This document shows positions 37,268-46,382 of a stretch of DNA of 64,000 nucleotides, one piece after another. The translations under genes and the position numbers were made by a program. The stretch is from Odoribacter sp. Z80 (GTDB lineage: Bacteria; Bacteroidota; Bacteroidia; Bacteroidales; Marinifilaceae). The notes beneath the pieces are model-generated. The model ran no database searches, was not told the DNA's origin, and saw only the letters and a list, made by a program, of their open reading frames with translations. Position 1 is the stretch's first letter, and each line of letters opens with the position of its first letter. The DNA is taken from contig NZ_QWEL01000004.1 in the NCBI RefSeq assembly GCF_009935865.1, positions 1-64,000 on the forward strand, given 5' to 3'.

Positions 37268-37996
37268 TTACAAATAAAATGTCATCCCTATATTTATTGA
37301 AAACAAATCAATCTTAAAGTTTCCTGAACTTTTATTATAATGTCCGCTATCCACCTGATTCCGGGTCTGCTGAACCCATTTAAAATCAAATCCCATCACT
37401 CCTACCGACACCTCTACTGCTGAAAAATTGGTGACAAATGCAGCCAATCCGGGTGCTATACCTATTTGCAAATTGTGGGTCGTCTGATAAGAACCGGTCT
37501 TATCATTTCCTTTGCCGGAAGTGTCTTTCCCCTGACCGTATCCATAAGACAAACGGGCCTCATTAAAAAAACCGAACACTTTGCTATTTCCCAATCCCAT
37601 GTATGTCCTCAGGAAACCCGATACAATACAACTATGTTCCAGAAAATCCTGGTCCGCCACATTAAAACTCAAATCATCCCCGAGGTCCAGGTCTAAATTT
37701 TCCAGATTAACATAAGAACGCGCATAAGCCAACCTCAACCCTGCTGCCATATTATCCGTAAAAAAATAACCGCAAAACGGACTGATTTTAAACGTATATC
37801 CTTCACCGTTCAAATCCTTTAATACAAAAAATTTAAAATCAGAACCCCTCATCTCGGTATAAGAAAGAGTAGTCCCGACAAGCCAAGCTCCTTTGGGGAC
37901 AAAAAGGCCTGTCTTAATTTCACGGTCAAACTTCAATTGTGCCTGAACCGTCAAAAAGCAAATAAAGAACGTAACAGCAAGTAAATATCTCTTCAT
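37268..37996 (-). CDS. Outer-membrane beta-barrel protein (gene 4)
   Basis: 242 residues with a cleavable signal (FFICFLTVQAQ). Alternating aromatic/hydrophobic strands run through to a C-terminal ...FSINIGMTFYL, a classical barrel ending. Gly-rich turns such as GYGQGKDTSGKGNDKTGS are likely loops. The size suggests an 8-10-stranded barrel. It is the only non-lipoprotein in the seven-gene cluster and is immediately adjacent to genes 3 and 5 (0 and 5 nt). That suggests it anchors or supports the lipoproteins in the outer membrane (inference from position only). Confidence 0.75.
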   Translation of the reverse strand: MKRYLLAVTFFICFLTVQAQLKFDREIKTGLFVPKGAWLVGTTLSYTEMRGSDFKFFVLKDLNGEGYTFKISPFCGYFFTDNMAAGLRLAYARSYVNLENLDLDLGDDLSFNVADQDFLEHSCIVSGFLRTYMGLGNSKVFGFFNEARLSYGYGQGKDTSGKGNDKTGSYQTTHNLQIGIAPGLAAFVTNFSAVEVSVGVMGFDFKWVQQTRNQVDSGHYNKSSGNFKIDLFSINIGMTFYL

Positions 37997-39670
37997 TTAT
38001 TTATAATATGACAATTCAAATTCATCTACCCACAATGTACTACCGGCTCCCACACGCCCAACAACCGACGAACCTTCAAAATTACCGCCATAACGGCTCG
38101 AAGTGGCTACTATTGTCATTTTAGCCGGTTTGGCCTTTTCATCCGTATAAACAACCTCAATATCAAACCGAGTATAAGTGGTTACTTCTTCCTTACCGAC
38201 AAATTCTCCGAATCCGATTTCCTTACCGGAAGCATCCCATAACCGGATATAGATATTACATTCATCTACAGGCAATTCCTCGGCACTGGGCTTCGAACCT
38301 TCATTAGTCGGACACGGTACATATTTATAATAACCGGACAGCTTCACAGGACGCGCACCCGTATACGGACGCCCGAAAGAAACACTGGCGGAAGGATTGC
38401 TCATATTCGTCTTGTAGGAACCGATAAATAAATTACCCGCTGCTGACTTTACCAAAGTAACCCCTGTGATGGTTGACAATCTGGCAGCTTTTCCTCTGTA
38501 AGCCTCACTCCCTTCCACACATACCGTAATCGGGTCTTTGCTACCGGCAAGAAATGAGGTCACCCCGGTATTCCCGCTTGCCCAATAAGAATCGCTGGCA
38601 TCGGAATTTGCAAACCAATTTTTCCCGCTTTTCACCCACGTATCAAAATTCAGGTTGGGTACTTCTTCATAGTTTTCAGTAGTAAACATATTTGTCGTTC
38701 CGGCGCTTACACCACAGGCAAGCCGGTAGTGATAATCCGTACCAAATTCCAATTGTCCCGTCTTAGCAAAATATACCCCGTCATCTCCCAAAGCTGCATT
38801 CACCGTTTGCCATACCGTTTCCTCTGTTTTTTTATACTGGAAAACTATCGGTTCACTTTCATCCCCCGCATCGGAAGTCCCGTACAAATAAGCAAACTGT
38901 CCCCAAGGATTTGCTTCACCAGTATGCAAGTTCGGAACCGCATCCGAAGTTACAGGCACTACAATCGTAACAATATAATTGTGTGTAGACTGGTCAACCG
39001 TGATATTAAAATCTCCCGTCCCTCCGGCAGTCACATCATATTTTATCATATAATGGTACTGTGCCTTCACATCCGTAATCATTTTCTGCAAAGTAAACGA
39101 CTCATTGTCAGTATTAGTAAGGCTCAAAGTCGCGGTTAAATCAGCCACCGGGAAATAAGCCGCCCGATTCTCATCCTGAATAAAGTCCACCGTACCATAA
39201 TGGTTTTCCACTTCACAGGAATAAGTTTTAAAATTCCGTTTGAAAGACTCGGAATAATGCACCGAAACCATACACTGCACCAATTTACAAACAATTTCCA
39301 CCGATTTGGCCACATTTTTCTCTACGACAACTTCTGCCTGACCGGCATAATAGGCAAAACCTTCAAACCCTGCCGACATCCTGTTCTTATCAGCCGAATA
39401 AGCTTTTACAACATAAGAACCTGTGGGCAACAAAAGACTTTCTCCTTTCAGTAGCGTCCAATCGTCCACATGCTTCACAACCGTCTCCCCCCTCATTAAA
39501 TCCAAAGCTATTTTTTCCACAGCCTCCCCTCCAACAGCTTTTGTATTCGGAATCACAGCTTTATTCAACTCCACCGAGGACAACTGCAAATAACCGAAAC
39601 CGTCCTCCGACGCATCTTGACAAGAACAAAAGTAAATCATCAAGAAAAAAACGAAATAATATCTTTTCAT
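37997..39670 (-). CDS. DUF4493-PCMD lipoprotein (gene 3)
   Basis: 557 residues. Lipobox IYFCSC (probable lipid Cys17) followed by acidic QDASEDG. The DUF4493 N-terminus has GFGYLQLSSVELNKAVIPNTKAVGG (in part; TKA at 43-45) and LPTGSYVVKAYSADK. A fibronectin-III-like unit (LEFGTDYHYRLACGVSAG) leads to a PCMD domain from PNLNFDTWVKSGKNWF to GSTLWVDEFELSYYK. The C-terminal 230 residues are a paralogue of gene 5. It combines both hallmark domains of the cluster, and so links them functionally. Confidence 0.78.
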   Translation of the reverse strand: MKRYYFVFFLMIYFCSCQDASEDGFGYLQLSSVELNKAVIPNTKAVGGEAVEKIALDLMRGETVVKHVDDWTLLKGESLLLPTGSYVVKAYSADKNRMSAGFEGFAYYAGQAEVVVEKNVAKSVEIVCKLVQCMVSVHYSESFKRNFKTYSCEVENHYGTVDFIQDENRAAYFPVADLTATLSLTNTDNESFTLQKMITDVKAQYHYMIKYDVTAGGTGDFNITVDQSTHNYIVTIVVPVTSDAVPNLHTGEANPWGQFAYLYGTSDAGDESEPIVFQYKKTEETVWQTVNAALGDDGVYFAKTGQLEFGTDYHYRLACGVSAGTTNMFTTENYEEVPNLNFDTWVKSGKNWFANSDASDSYWASGNTGVTSFLAGSKDPITVCVEGSEAYRGKAARLSTITGVTLVKSAAGNLFIGSYKTNMSNPSASVSFGRPYTGARPVKLSGYYKYVPCPTNEGSKPSAEELPVDECNIYIRLWDASGKEIGFGEFVGKEEVTTYTRFDIEVVYTDEKAKPAKMTIVATSSRYGGNFEGSSVVGRVGAGSTLWVDEFELSYYK

Positions 39671-39684
39671 TGGCCTGATCTGAA

Positions 39685-40983
39685 TTAAGGTACAACGACG
39701 GTCAAAACACCGGTCACAGGCTCACTACTGCCATCCTCTATCGTTATCGTAAAAGTATTATGACTTGTACCATACAAAGAAAGTAAAGACATAAACTCGG
39801 TAACATCAAACAAATAAGAGGTTTTACCCAGAATCGGTTCATTGGCATCAATCAAACCTATTCCCTCGCCGCTTTCCAAAGAATTACTTAAAATAGGTGC
39901 TAATTCTCCCGGATTGGCCAGATCAAACTCCCCGCCCAGGCCAAAACCGGCCAATGTTGAGGAAAAGCCTTCGTTATCAGACTGAATCTTTACCAAAAGT
40001 TTAGCTATCCCTTTCGGAGCAGAAATATTTACCTGTACCGTTTGTCCCTCCTCTAAAGGCAAATTATAAGTTTCCGGTAAACCTGTCACAGTAATTCCCT
40101 GTTCAGGTTCTTCCGGCTCCGGAGTAGAAGAACTGCCTCCGTTAAATATTATATTTTCCGTAGGAATCTCTATCGTTATGCCCTTTTCATGCATGGTCAG
40201 GTCCACAGTAATATCCAGTTGGGCCTGAGTAGCCGGATCAACCGAAGGTTCATTCCCGGCATCAATTTTTACGGTAAACTCATCACCGGAAATCAAATGG
40301 TTATTTCCCTCCGCATCTGCCGGTTTAGTCACCGTATAATTCTGTGCAATCTGAGCATTTGCCACTGTCGTTGCTTTTACAGTCAATTGAACACAATTCT
40401 TCTGGTCAGGAACTTTAAAATAAAACGTTTTTCCCACATGTTGCTTTCCGTACACTTTTACACCTTTATCACCATTAGTGACAGTGATGGCATAATCATC
40501 CCGGAACTGTTGTTTAAATTCATTGGTAAATGCTACCGTCACAGCAACACTCTGTAACTTACAGACAGTATTTACCTGAGTTGTCTTTCCCGCCAGAATT
40601 TCAAACTCCGTTTCTCCTTTAAACCACGGCCGTTCAGATGCATGAACCTCACTTCCGTCATAATTATACGCCACAACCTTATATCTTCCGGAAATCAGCT
40701 TCACCTGCCCCTGGCTCAATAAATCCGCATAACTGTCGAAATGACATACCGTAACTCCCGTAACGGTATTGATGATTTCAACCGGATACAATTGCGGATT
40801 CACATCATTCGAATCGAAAACAGCTTTCGTTACCATGTTCTGGCTATTAGAGGTCATGTCTAATGTAAACCATCCTGTGTCCTGTTCTTCCCGGGACGGT
40901 AATTTTTTCAACTCATCCCGCATTTCACAAGACAATAGACCCAAAAACAGCAAACCCGATACAATATAATTATTCCTTTTCAT
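39685..40983 (-). CDS. DUF4493 lipoprotein with C-terminal extra domain (gene 2)
   Basis: 432 residues. Lipobox GLLSC (Cys19) and an acidic EMRDEL tail. DUF4493 N-terminus with NMVTKAVFDSND (TKA 52-54) and LISGRYKVVAYNYDGSE. After about residue 285 there is a Pro/Glu linker (SSSTPEPEEPEQG). A roughly 140-residue domain follows: VTGLPETYNLPLEEGQTVQV, FDVTEFMSLLSLYGTSHNTF and a final EPVTGVLTVVVP. This C-terminal domain is shared by other DUF4493 proteins in Bacteroides as far as I recall, but I cannot name it. It follows gene 1 by 21 nt. Confidence 0.73.
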   Translation of the reverse strand: MKRNNYIVSGLLFLGLLSCEMRDELKKLPSREEQDTGWFTLDMTSNSQNMVTKAVFDSNDVNPQLYPVEIINTVTGVTVCHFDSYADLLSQGQVKLISGRYKVVAYNYDGSEVHASERPWFKGETEFEILAGKTTQVNTVCKLQSVAVTVAFTNEFKQQFRDDYAITVTNGDKGVKVYGKQHVGKTFYFKVPDQKNCVQLTVKATTVANAQIAQNYTVTKPADAEGNNHLISGDEFTVKIDAGNEPSVDPATQAQLDITVDLTMHEKGITIEIPTENIIFNGGSSSTPEPEEPEQGITVTGLPETYNLPLEEGQTVQVNISAPKGIAKLLVKIQSDNEGFSSTLAGFGLGGEFDLANPGELAPILSNSLESGEGIGLIDANEPILGKTSYLFDVTEFMSLLSLYGTSHNTFTITIEDGSSEPVTGVLTVVVP

Positions 40984-41004
40984 AACTCTTTTCTGATTAA
41001 TTTC

Positions 41005-41793
41005 CTATTCTATCTCTCTCCCGGGTAAAAACTCGTCCGGAATCTGAACCGGAATATCCTGAAAAATCACCCCATCATCCACTGTTACTGTAATACCGTC
41101 AATTTTACCACCCTCTACATCTATCAATTTAGGTTTAATAGTAATCGTTAAAAAATCCCGGGGCTGAAGAGTTATCTTCTGACTACCAAAACCGGAAGGA
41201 TTTACCGATACTCCCTGCAAATCTTTCAATTCAAAAGCTAAAGTCATTTCTTCATTCTCTCCGACACGGAAAAAAGCATCCTTATCCGCATCCTCTTTTG
41301 TCATAACAAAGGCAGACGGCAGATAGCGGGTACTAAACAGAACCTTACAATCAGAATAAAACTCAAAAAAAAGCTCTTCAAACCGTATATTTACCTTAGC
41401 ATTGGCAGGTACACAAGTAAACTTCACCTGACGGTTGTCTCCTTTTACCAAAGTAAAATGCTGCGACCCCTCTACATAGAGTTTATCATACCCCACAGCA
41501 ACATTCTCCCCGTAATATGCCCGGATAAAGTATTCTCCCGGTTCCAATTCTTGAGTCAGCTCCATCTCTCCGTATCTGACAGACTCTAAAACCGTTCCTC
41601 CTTTAGAAAGTTCCACCATATAATTATTCACATCCGAATATTCCGAAGCATCAACAGTTTTCGTCTTTGTAAAAGAAGGATCGGCATAAAGACTCAGGCT
41701 CATCCTGGCTTTTTCCGTTCCCCGGTTTCCTTCTTCCGAATGACAAGCTGCCAATAATAAAACCCCTGCAGCCCATACAAATAATCTTCTCAT
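41005..41793 (-). CDS. DUF4493 lipoprotein (gene 1, first of the cluster)
   Basis: 262 residues. Lipobox LLLAAC (Cys17), then HSEEGNRG. A beta strand ARMSLSLYADPSFTKTKTVDA (in part; Lys residues at 43 and 45) takes the position of the TKA motif of the others. The blocks LEPGEYFIRAYYGEN and FTCVPANAKVNIRFEELF are typical of DUF4493. It ends in IPVQIPDEFLPGREIE without further domain. It starts the seven-gene run; the 143 bp upstream show no perfect TAnnTTTG on this strand. Confidence 0.75.
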   Translation of the reverse strand: MRRLFVWAAGVLLLAACHSEEGNRGTEKARMSLSLYADPSFTKTKTVDASEYSDVNNYMVELSKGGTVLESVRYGEMELTQELEPGEYFIRAYYGENVAVGYDKLYVEGSQHFTLVKGDNRQVKFTCVPANAKVNIRFEELFFEFYSDCKVLFSTRYLPSAFVMTKEDADKDAFFRVGENEEMTLAFELKDLQGVSVNPSGFGSQKITLQPRDFLTITIKPKLIDVEGGKIDGITVTVDDGVIFQDIPVQIPDEFLPGREIE

Positions 41794-41936
41794 AAATTTT
41801 AAATTAATATAAATCCCCGTTTTACGGATATTTAGCTTAAATACAATCTCTTATATATAGATTAAAAATAAATGAACAAAAATTATGCCAAATAGTCATC
41901 AAAATCTTAAAATATACAAAACAATAACAACAAACA

Positions 41937-42410
41937 TTAAACACTATGACAATAGTGCCACACTCCCTCCACAGCATCTTCCAACAAATCCAATACAAGT
42001 TCAAAACCTGCCGGCCCTTCGTAATAAGGATCCGGAACAGAGGAAAAAGAAGTATTTTTCCGACAAAAATCCGTCATTCTAAAAATCTTACTCCTTTCCG
42101 TTTCATCCTGAGCCAAGCGGTTCAACATTCTTATATTTTCATCATCCATCCCAATAATCATATCGAAATCAACAAAATCGGCCGAAGGATAAAACGCCCT
42201 CGCACGACTATCCAACTGATACCCTCTTTTCCCCGCAGCACGGCGCATCCGCTCATCAGGCAAGGCACCGGCATGCCCACCGTACAAACCTGCAGAATCA
42301 ATCAAAAACTCTTTTTCCTCTCCCGCACTCCTCACCCGGGCTTTCATAATTGCTTCAGCTCCTGGGGAACGACAAATATTTCCCAAACACACAAATAAAA
42401 TTTTCTTCAT
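41937..42410 (-). CDS. Low-molecular-weight protein tyrosine phosphatase
   Basis: 157 residues. The P-loop is VCLGNICRSP (catalytic Cys8, Arg14) at the very N-terminus, and the general-acid Asp is in VPDPYYEG. A soluble phosphotyrosine phosphatase. In Bacteroidales such enzymes are stand-alone or linked to capsule control, but no tyrosine kinase or capsule gene is nearby here. It lies upstream of the DUF4493 cluster on the same strand with a 143-nt gap, so co-transcription is uncertain. Confidence 0.93.
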   Translation of the reverse strand: MKKILFVCLGNICRSPGAEAIMKARVRSAGEEKEFLIDSAGLYGGHAGALPDERMRRAAGKRGYQLDSRARAFYPSADFVDFDMIIGMDDENIRMLNRLAQDETERSKIFRMTDFCRKNTSFSSVPDPYYEGPAGFELVLDLLEDAVEGVWHYCHSV

Positions 42411-42473
42411 CTTTCAAAAACAAGATTTCTAATATGCCCGCACAACCTTCCCCGACGGCATCCTGTTCCCATC

Positions 42474-43424
42474 TTAGCTAAACAAAGAATCAACAAACTC
42501 CTCTCTGTCGAACACCTGTAAATCTTCCATTTTCTCACCAATACCGATGTATTTCACCGGTATCTTAAACTGGTCCGAAATACCAATAACCACCCCTCCC
42601 TTTGCCGTACCGTCCAACTTAGTTATGGCCAATGCATTAACCTCGGTTGCTAAAGTAAACTGCTTCGCCTGTTCGTATGCATTCTGACCGGTAGAACCAT
42701 CCAACACCAGCAACACTTCATCAGGCACATCCGGCAAAACTTTCTTCATGACATTTTTTATCTTAGTAAGCTCATTCATCAAATTCACTTTATTATGCAA
42801 ACGCCCGGCCGTATCAATAATCACCACATCTGCACCCTCGCTTTTGGCCTTACTCAGGGTATCATAGGCCACAGAAGCAGGGTCTGCACCCATGGCCTGT
42901 TTCACAATAGGCACCCCCACCCGTTCAGCCCAAACGACCAACTGTTCCACAGCAGCAGCACGAAAGGTATCAGCAGCCCCTAAAACGACTTTCTTCCCGG
43001 CCTCCTTAAATTTATAGGCCAATTTACCAATCGTAGTGGTCTTCCCAACACCATTTACTCCGACCACCATAATCACATACGGACGCTTTCTGTCAAGCAG
43101 CTCAAAAGAATCTGTATCATTTACCGTATTCTCTTTCAGCAAAGCCACAATCTCTTCCTTCAATACCCTATTCAACTCCTCAATCCCCATATATTTGTCC
43201 CTCTGCACCCTGTCCTCAATGCGTTCAATAATACGAATCGTTGTTTCCACCCCCACGTCCGAAGAAATAAGCACTTCTTCCAGATTATCCAGCACCTCTT
43301 CATCTACCTTTGATTTCCCCACTACCACCCTGGCCAGCTTTTTGAACACACTTTCCTTCGTCTTTTCCAAACCTTTATTCAGGTTCTCTTTCTTTGCCTT
43401 TCCGAATAATCCGAATAATGCCAT
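42474..43424 (-). CDS. ftsY: Signal recognition particle receptor FtsY
   Basis: 316-residue SRP GTPase that docks ribosome-nascent-chain complexes at the inner membrane. Short N-terminal region (MALFGLFGKAKKENLNKG), so no long acidic A domain. The four-helix N domain is followed by the G domain: GVNGVGKTTTIGKLA, DTFRAAAVEQL, IIDTAGRLHNK, ITKLDGTAKGG and the closing IGIGEKMEDLQVFD. Single gene between the phosphatase (63-nt gap) and an AI-2E permease. Confidence 0.97.
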   Translation of the reverse strand: MALFGLFGKAKKENLNKGLEKTKESVFKKLARVVVGKSKVDEEVLDNLEEVLISSDVGVETTIRIIERIEDRVQRDKYMGIEELNRVLKEEIVALLKENTVNDTDSFELLDRKRPYVIMVVGVNGVGKTTTIGKLAYKFKEAGKKVVLGAADTFRAAAVEQLVVWAERVGVPIVKQAMGADPASVAYDTLSKAKSEGADVVIIDTAGRLHNKVNLMNELTKIKNVMKKVLPDVPDEVLLVLDGSTGQNAYEQAKQFTLATEVNALAITKLDGTAKGGVVIGISDQFKIPVKYIGIGEKMEDLQVFDREEFVDSLFS

Positions 43425-43629
43425 TTTAAATAATTAAATGAAATTTCAATGCGCTAAAATACAAATAATTTTAACACCAACCTCAAGAAAAAGAAAACTT
43501 CACAAACAAAGACAAAGCCTTTTTTTTCTCCCATACCCCACAAAATACGACCTGAGTATTTGCGGAGATCCGGTCCATTCCGACATCTGGCCCACCGGAA
43601 TTAGATCCGGAACATCAGATTTTCATCTG

Positions 43630-44682
43630 TTAAGAAGCGGAATTTTCTAAATATTCTTCCCGGAAAATTTCAACACAAAGGACAAAGATGGCCAATAAAA
43701 GAGGACCGAAAATCACCCCCATAAAACCAAAAAGAGATAATCCGATGATAACACCGAAAATCGTAATCAAAGGATGGGTATCCGCCATTTTTTTCTGTAA
43801 GACAGAACGCACCAGATTATCAATATTCCCCACCACAACCAAACAGTAGGCAGCCAACCCAAGCCCCATACCCCAATGACCGGTAGCACCCAGATAAAGC
43901 ACCAAAGGAAGCCAGACAATACCTACTCCGATTACCGGAATAACAGTGGCAAAACAAGAAATAACACCCCACAACAAGACCTCCGGAACGTTGAAAAGAT
44001 AATATCCTAAGGAAGCGGCAGCTCCCTGTATGATCGCCAACACAGGAACCCCTATCGCATTCGAGCGGACAACCATATGAAACTCATGCAGGACATCTTT
44101 TTTATTTCTCCGGTTGAAAGGTAAAATCTCCCTGATGTATTTTTCCATCCTGCGCCCGCCAATCAGCATAAAATAGAGTACCAGCAAAAGCACCAGAATA
44201 TTCACGGCAAAACTACCGATACTTCCGACAAGAGCCTGACCGAATTTTGGCAAAAAACCCACCAAACTGCTCATATTTCCCCGGCTCATAACATCATAAC
44301 CAGTCTTCTCATGAATTAAATCGACCACATGTTGCACGGGAACCATTAAACTCTGAGGTTCAAGATCTACGGCTTTTAATTTGCTAATCAACAACCAAAC
44401 CACTAAGGCCAGGGGGATCAAACAAAAAAACAAGGATTCCAAAAGCAGAACAACAGCCATAATCCATTTTCTCCAATGCCACTGCTCCGTCAGATAAAAC
44501 GCTTGACCCCTTAACAGAATATAAAGAGTGGAAGCCCCCAGAAAACCACCCAGGAAAGGAGTTATCTTAAAAAAAATAATAACCCCCAATAATAAAATAA
44601 TGGCAATCAAAGAATATTTCCAATATTGTTCCCTTACACTCATTTTTCCTGCTTTCAATTTTTCATTTTCCCGGAGTTCCAT
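43630..44682 (-). CDS. AI-2E-family (TqsA/PerM-like) permease
   Basis: 350 residues with about eight hydrophobic segments, including two at the N-terminus (about 24-55). A soluble helical stretch at about 105-150 (PVQHVVDLIHEKTGYDV) follows. The C-terminal membrane block matches the family: GVPVLAIIQGAAASLGYYLFNVPE, ATVIPVIGVGIVWLPLVLYL and HPLITIFGVIIGLSLFGFMGVIFGPLL (each in part). Family members export small molecules or ions; AI-2 export is proven only for TqsA. An ATG 13 codons later is an alternative start. Confidence 0.9.
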   Translation of the reverse strand: MELRENEKLKAGKMSVREQYWKYSLIAIILLLGVIIFFKITPFLGGFLGASTLYILLRGQAFYLTEQWHWRKWIMAVVLLLESLFFCLIPLALVVWLLISKLKAVDLEPQSLMVPVQHVVDLIHEKTGYDVMSRGNMSSLVGFLPKFGQALVGSIGSFAVNILVLLLVLYFMLIGGRRMEKYIREILPFNRRNKKDVLHEFHMVVRSNAIGVPVLAIIQGAAASLGYYLFNVPEVLLWGVISCFATVIPVIGVGIVWLPLVLYLGATGHWGMGLGLAAYCLVVVGNIDNLVRSVLQKKMADTHPLITIFGVIIGLSLFGFMGVIFGPLLLAIFVLCVEIFREEYLENSAS

Positions 44683-44761
44683 TCTGACAGAGACAGAATG
44701 CTCCGGTCAAATTTCTCAACCCGCAATCGGTTAACGATAAAACAGTAAAAAAAGATACGGT

Positions 44762-45961
44762 TTACCTTAATTTATTCGCATTGAAATAAGGTCCGGCTTT
44801 TAAAAGAAAATACAAAACAGAAAGGACAGTCAGTCCCGCCCCCAGAAAATAAGCATAATTAAAACCACCGAATGCCTGGGCAATGGCACCACCTGCCATC
44901 AGCCCAATACCTATACCGGCATCCCAACTCGTCAGATAGGTAGACGTTGCCGTTCCCCTTTGATGGTTAGGGGCCAAATTAACAAAAAGAGTATTAAAAG
45001 CAGGAAACATCGTACCGAAAGCAATCCCCTGCAACAAAGCAATCCCCAGAAAAATTACCGACGTTACACCAGGGTTCCAAAACATCATTTCCCGGCATAA
45101 AGCCAATGCCAAAAAACTGGCACAAGCCAGATACATACCCCAGACAATGACCTGGGTTGTACGCCCTTTATCCACCTGCCGGCCCGAAAAAATCCGGGAA
45201 ACGGCCAACCCAATTGCCATAAAAGTAAAATACAAACCGGAGCTCACCTGAATGCCGATTTCATCGGCATACATTGCTACATAACTGGTGGTCATTCCGT
45301 AAGGAATAGAAAGCAAAAGCAATGATATACCTGCCGGAATCCCTTTGAGTAATAAAAAACGATCCCAGGACAGGGGTTCCCGCTTTACCGGCGGTTTCCG
45401 GGGAGTCTTCACCAAAGAAGCCATCAGCATACCCAGGCTTCCCGAAAGCAAAGAACAGGTAAAAATCGTTTCATAAGAATAAACCGTATGCATGAACAAC
45501 CCGGTCATCGGCCCAAAGCTCATAGCAATATTATTAGCCAGTCCGTAATATCCTAATCCCTCTCCCCGCCGGGAAGACGGCATAATATCAATGACAAGGG
45601 TATTTCCCGCAACGGAGACCATCCCGAAAGCTGCCCCATGTACAATACGCAGACCGAGAAAAACAGCCATTACCCCCGTGAGCATATAGCCGCCGAAAAT
45701 GATCGTGAAAATAAAATAAGACAACAAATAAAAAGGCTTCCGGCTAAAAGTATCCAGCATATACCCAGAAAAAGGCCGCACACAAAGACAGGCCACTGCA
45801 TAACACGAAAGAATGAAACCAATCATAGATTTACCCGATTGAAATTCTTCTTTCAGATAAAAAGGCAATACCGGAAGCAACAAATAAAAGGCAAAAAACA
45901 AAAGAAAATTTGCCGCAAGTATATAACAAAACCCCGGAGTAAAAAGTTTATCTTTAACCAT
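44762..45961 (-). CDS. MFS transporter
   Basis: 399 residues, 12 hydrophobic segments, inner membrane. Drug-efflux/YfcJ-like pattern: PVLPFYLKEEF after helix 1, the loop 2-3 motif RPFSGYMLDTFSRKPF, GVMAVFLGLRIVHGAAFGMVSV (in part), SSRRGEGLGYYGLANNIA and the second-half equivalents GRQVDKGRTTQV and NHQRGTATSTYLTSWDAG. The substrate cannot be deduced. A TATTTTTG element lies 60 nt upstream. Confidence 0.9.
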   Translation of the reverse strand: MVKDKLFTPGFCYILAANFLLFFAFYLLLPVLPFYLKEEFQSGKSMIGFILSCYAVACLCVRPFSGYMLDTFSRKPFYLLSYFIFTIIFGGYMLTGVMAVFLGLRIVHGAAFGMVSVAGNTLVIDIMPSSRRGEGLGYYGLANNIAMSFGPMTGLFMHTVYSYETIFTCSLLSGSLGMLMASLVKTPRKPPVKREPLSWDRFLLLKGIPAGISLLLLSIPYGMTTSYVAMYADEIGIQVSSGLYFTFMAIGLAVSRIFSGRQVDKGRTTQVIVWGMYLACASFLALALCREMMFWNPGVTSVIFLGIALLQGIAFGTMFPAFNTLFVNLAPNHQRGTATSTYLTSWDAGIGIGLMAGGAIAQAFGGFNYAYFLGAGLTVLSVLYFLLKAGPYFNANKLR

Positions 45962-46021
45962 ACGCCACTTTTTTATAACCTTTCTTTTCCCTATCTACAA
46001 CACCCTGGCTCACCAACGAGG

Positions 46022-46029
46022 CAAAAATA
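46022..46029 (-). promoter_or_regulatory. -7 element of the MFS gene
   Basis: TATTTTTG on the minus strand, 60 nt upstream of the ATG at 45961; no matching upstream element was seen. Confidence 0.4.
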
Positions 46030-46241
46030 AAAAAATTATCCCCGGTTTATCCTCCGGAACCCTTTTTATTTGGTTATTCCTGACCTGTAATTTCAGGTAT
46101 TTAACAAACTCTCTATACTCACCCCATAATTCTTTCTTCCGCTACACCTGAACTGATTCTCTGTGCTGGTTTCCGCCGGTGTTTTTGTAATCTGCCTGTT
46201 TTATTTTCAAAAAATATTGTGATTTATTTTAACCCAGGTTA

Positions 46242-46272
46242 TTGCTCCATTAAAATATGTTTCTTATCTTTG
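46242..46272 (+). promoter_or_regulatory. Promoter of tRNA-Gly
   Basis: TTG (46242-46244), 20-nt spacer, TATCTTTG (46265-46272), 30 nt before the tRNA. Confidence 0.75.
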
Positions 46273-46302
46273 CCGTGCTTTTAAAGTTAGGGTTAGAATA
46301 AT

Positions 46303-46375
46303 GCGATAATAGCTCAGTTGGTAGAGCGTTGGCTTCCCAAGCCGAAGGTCGCGGGTTCGAGTCCCGTTTATCGCT
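46303..46375 (+). tRNA. tRNA-Gly (CCC)
   Basis: 73-nt cloverleaf. Acceptor GCGATAA/TTATCGC, D stem GCTC/GAGC, anticodon stem TTGGC/GCCGA. The loop TTCCCAA gives anticodon CCC (46336-46338). The T-arm is GCGGG-TTCGAGT-CCCGT. No encoded CCA. Confidence 0.97.
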
Positions 46376-46382
46376 CAACTGA

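Larger units (their letters stand above)
45962..46302. other. 341-bp intergenic space
   Basis: Holds the MFS -7 element near 46022 (minus strand) and the tRNA-Gly promoter at 46242-46272. A small hairpin ACCTG-TAATTT-CAGGT also lies around 46085-46100. I see no reading frame worth calling. Confidence 0.6.
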
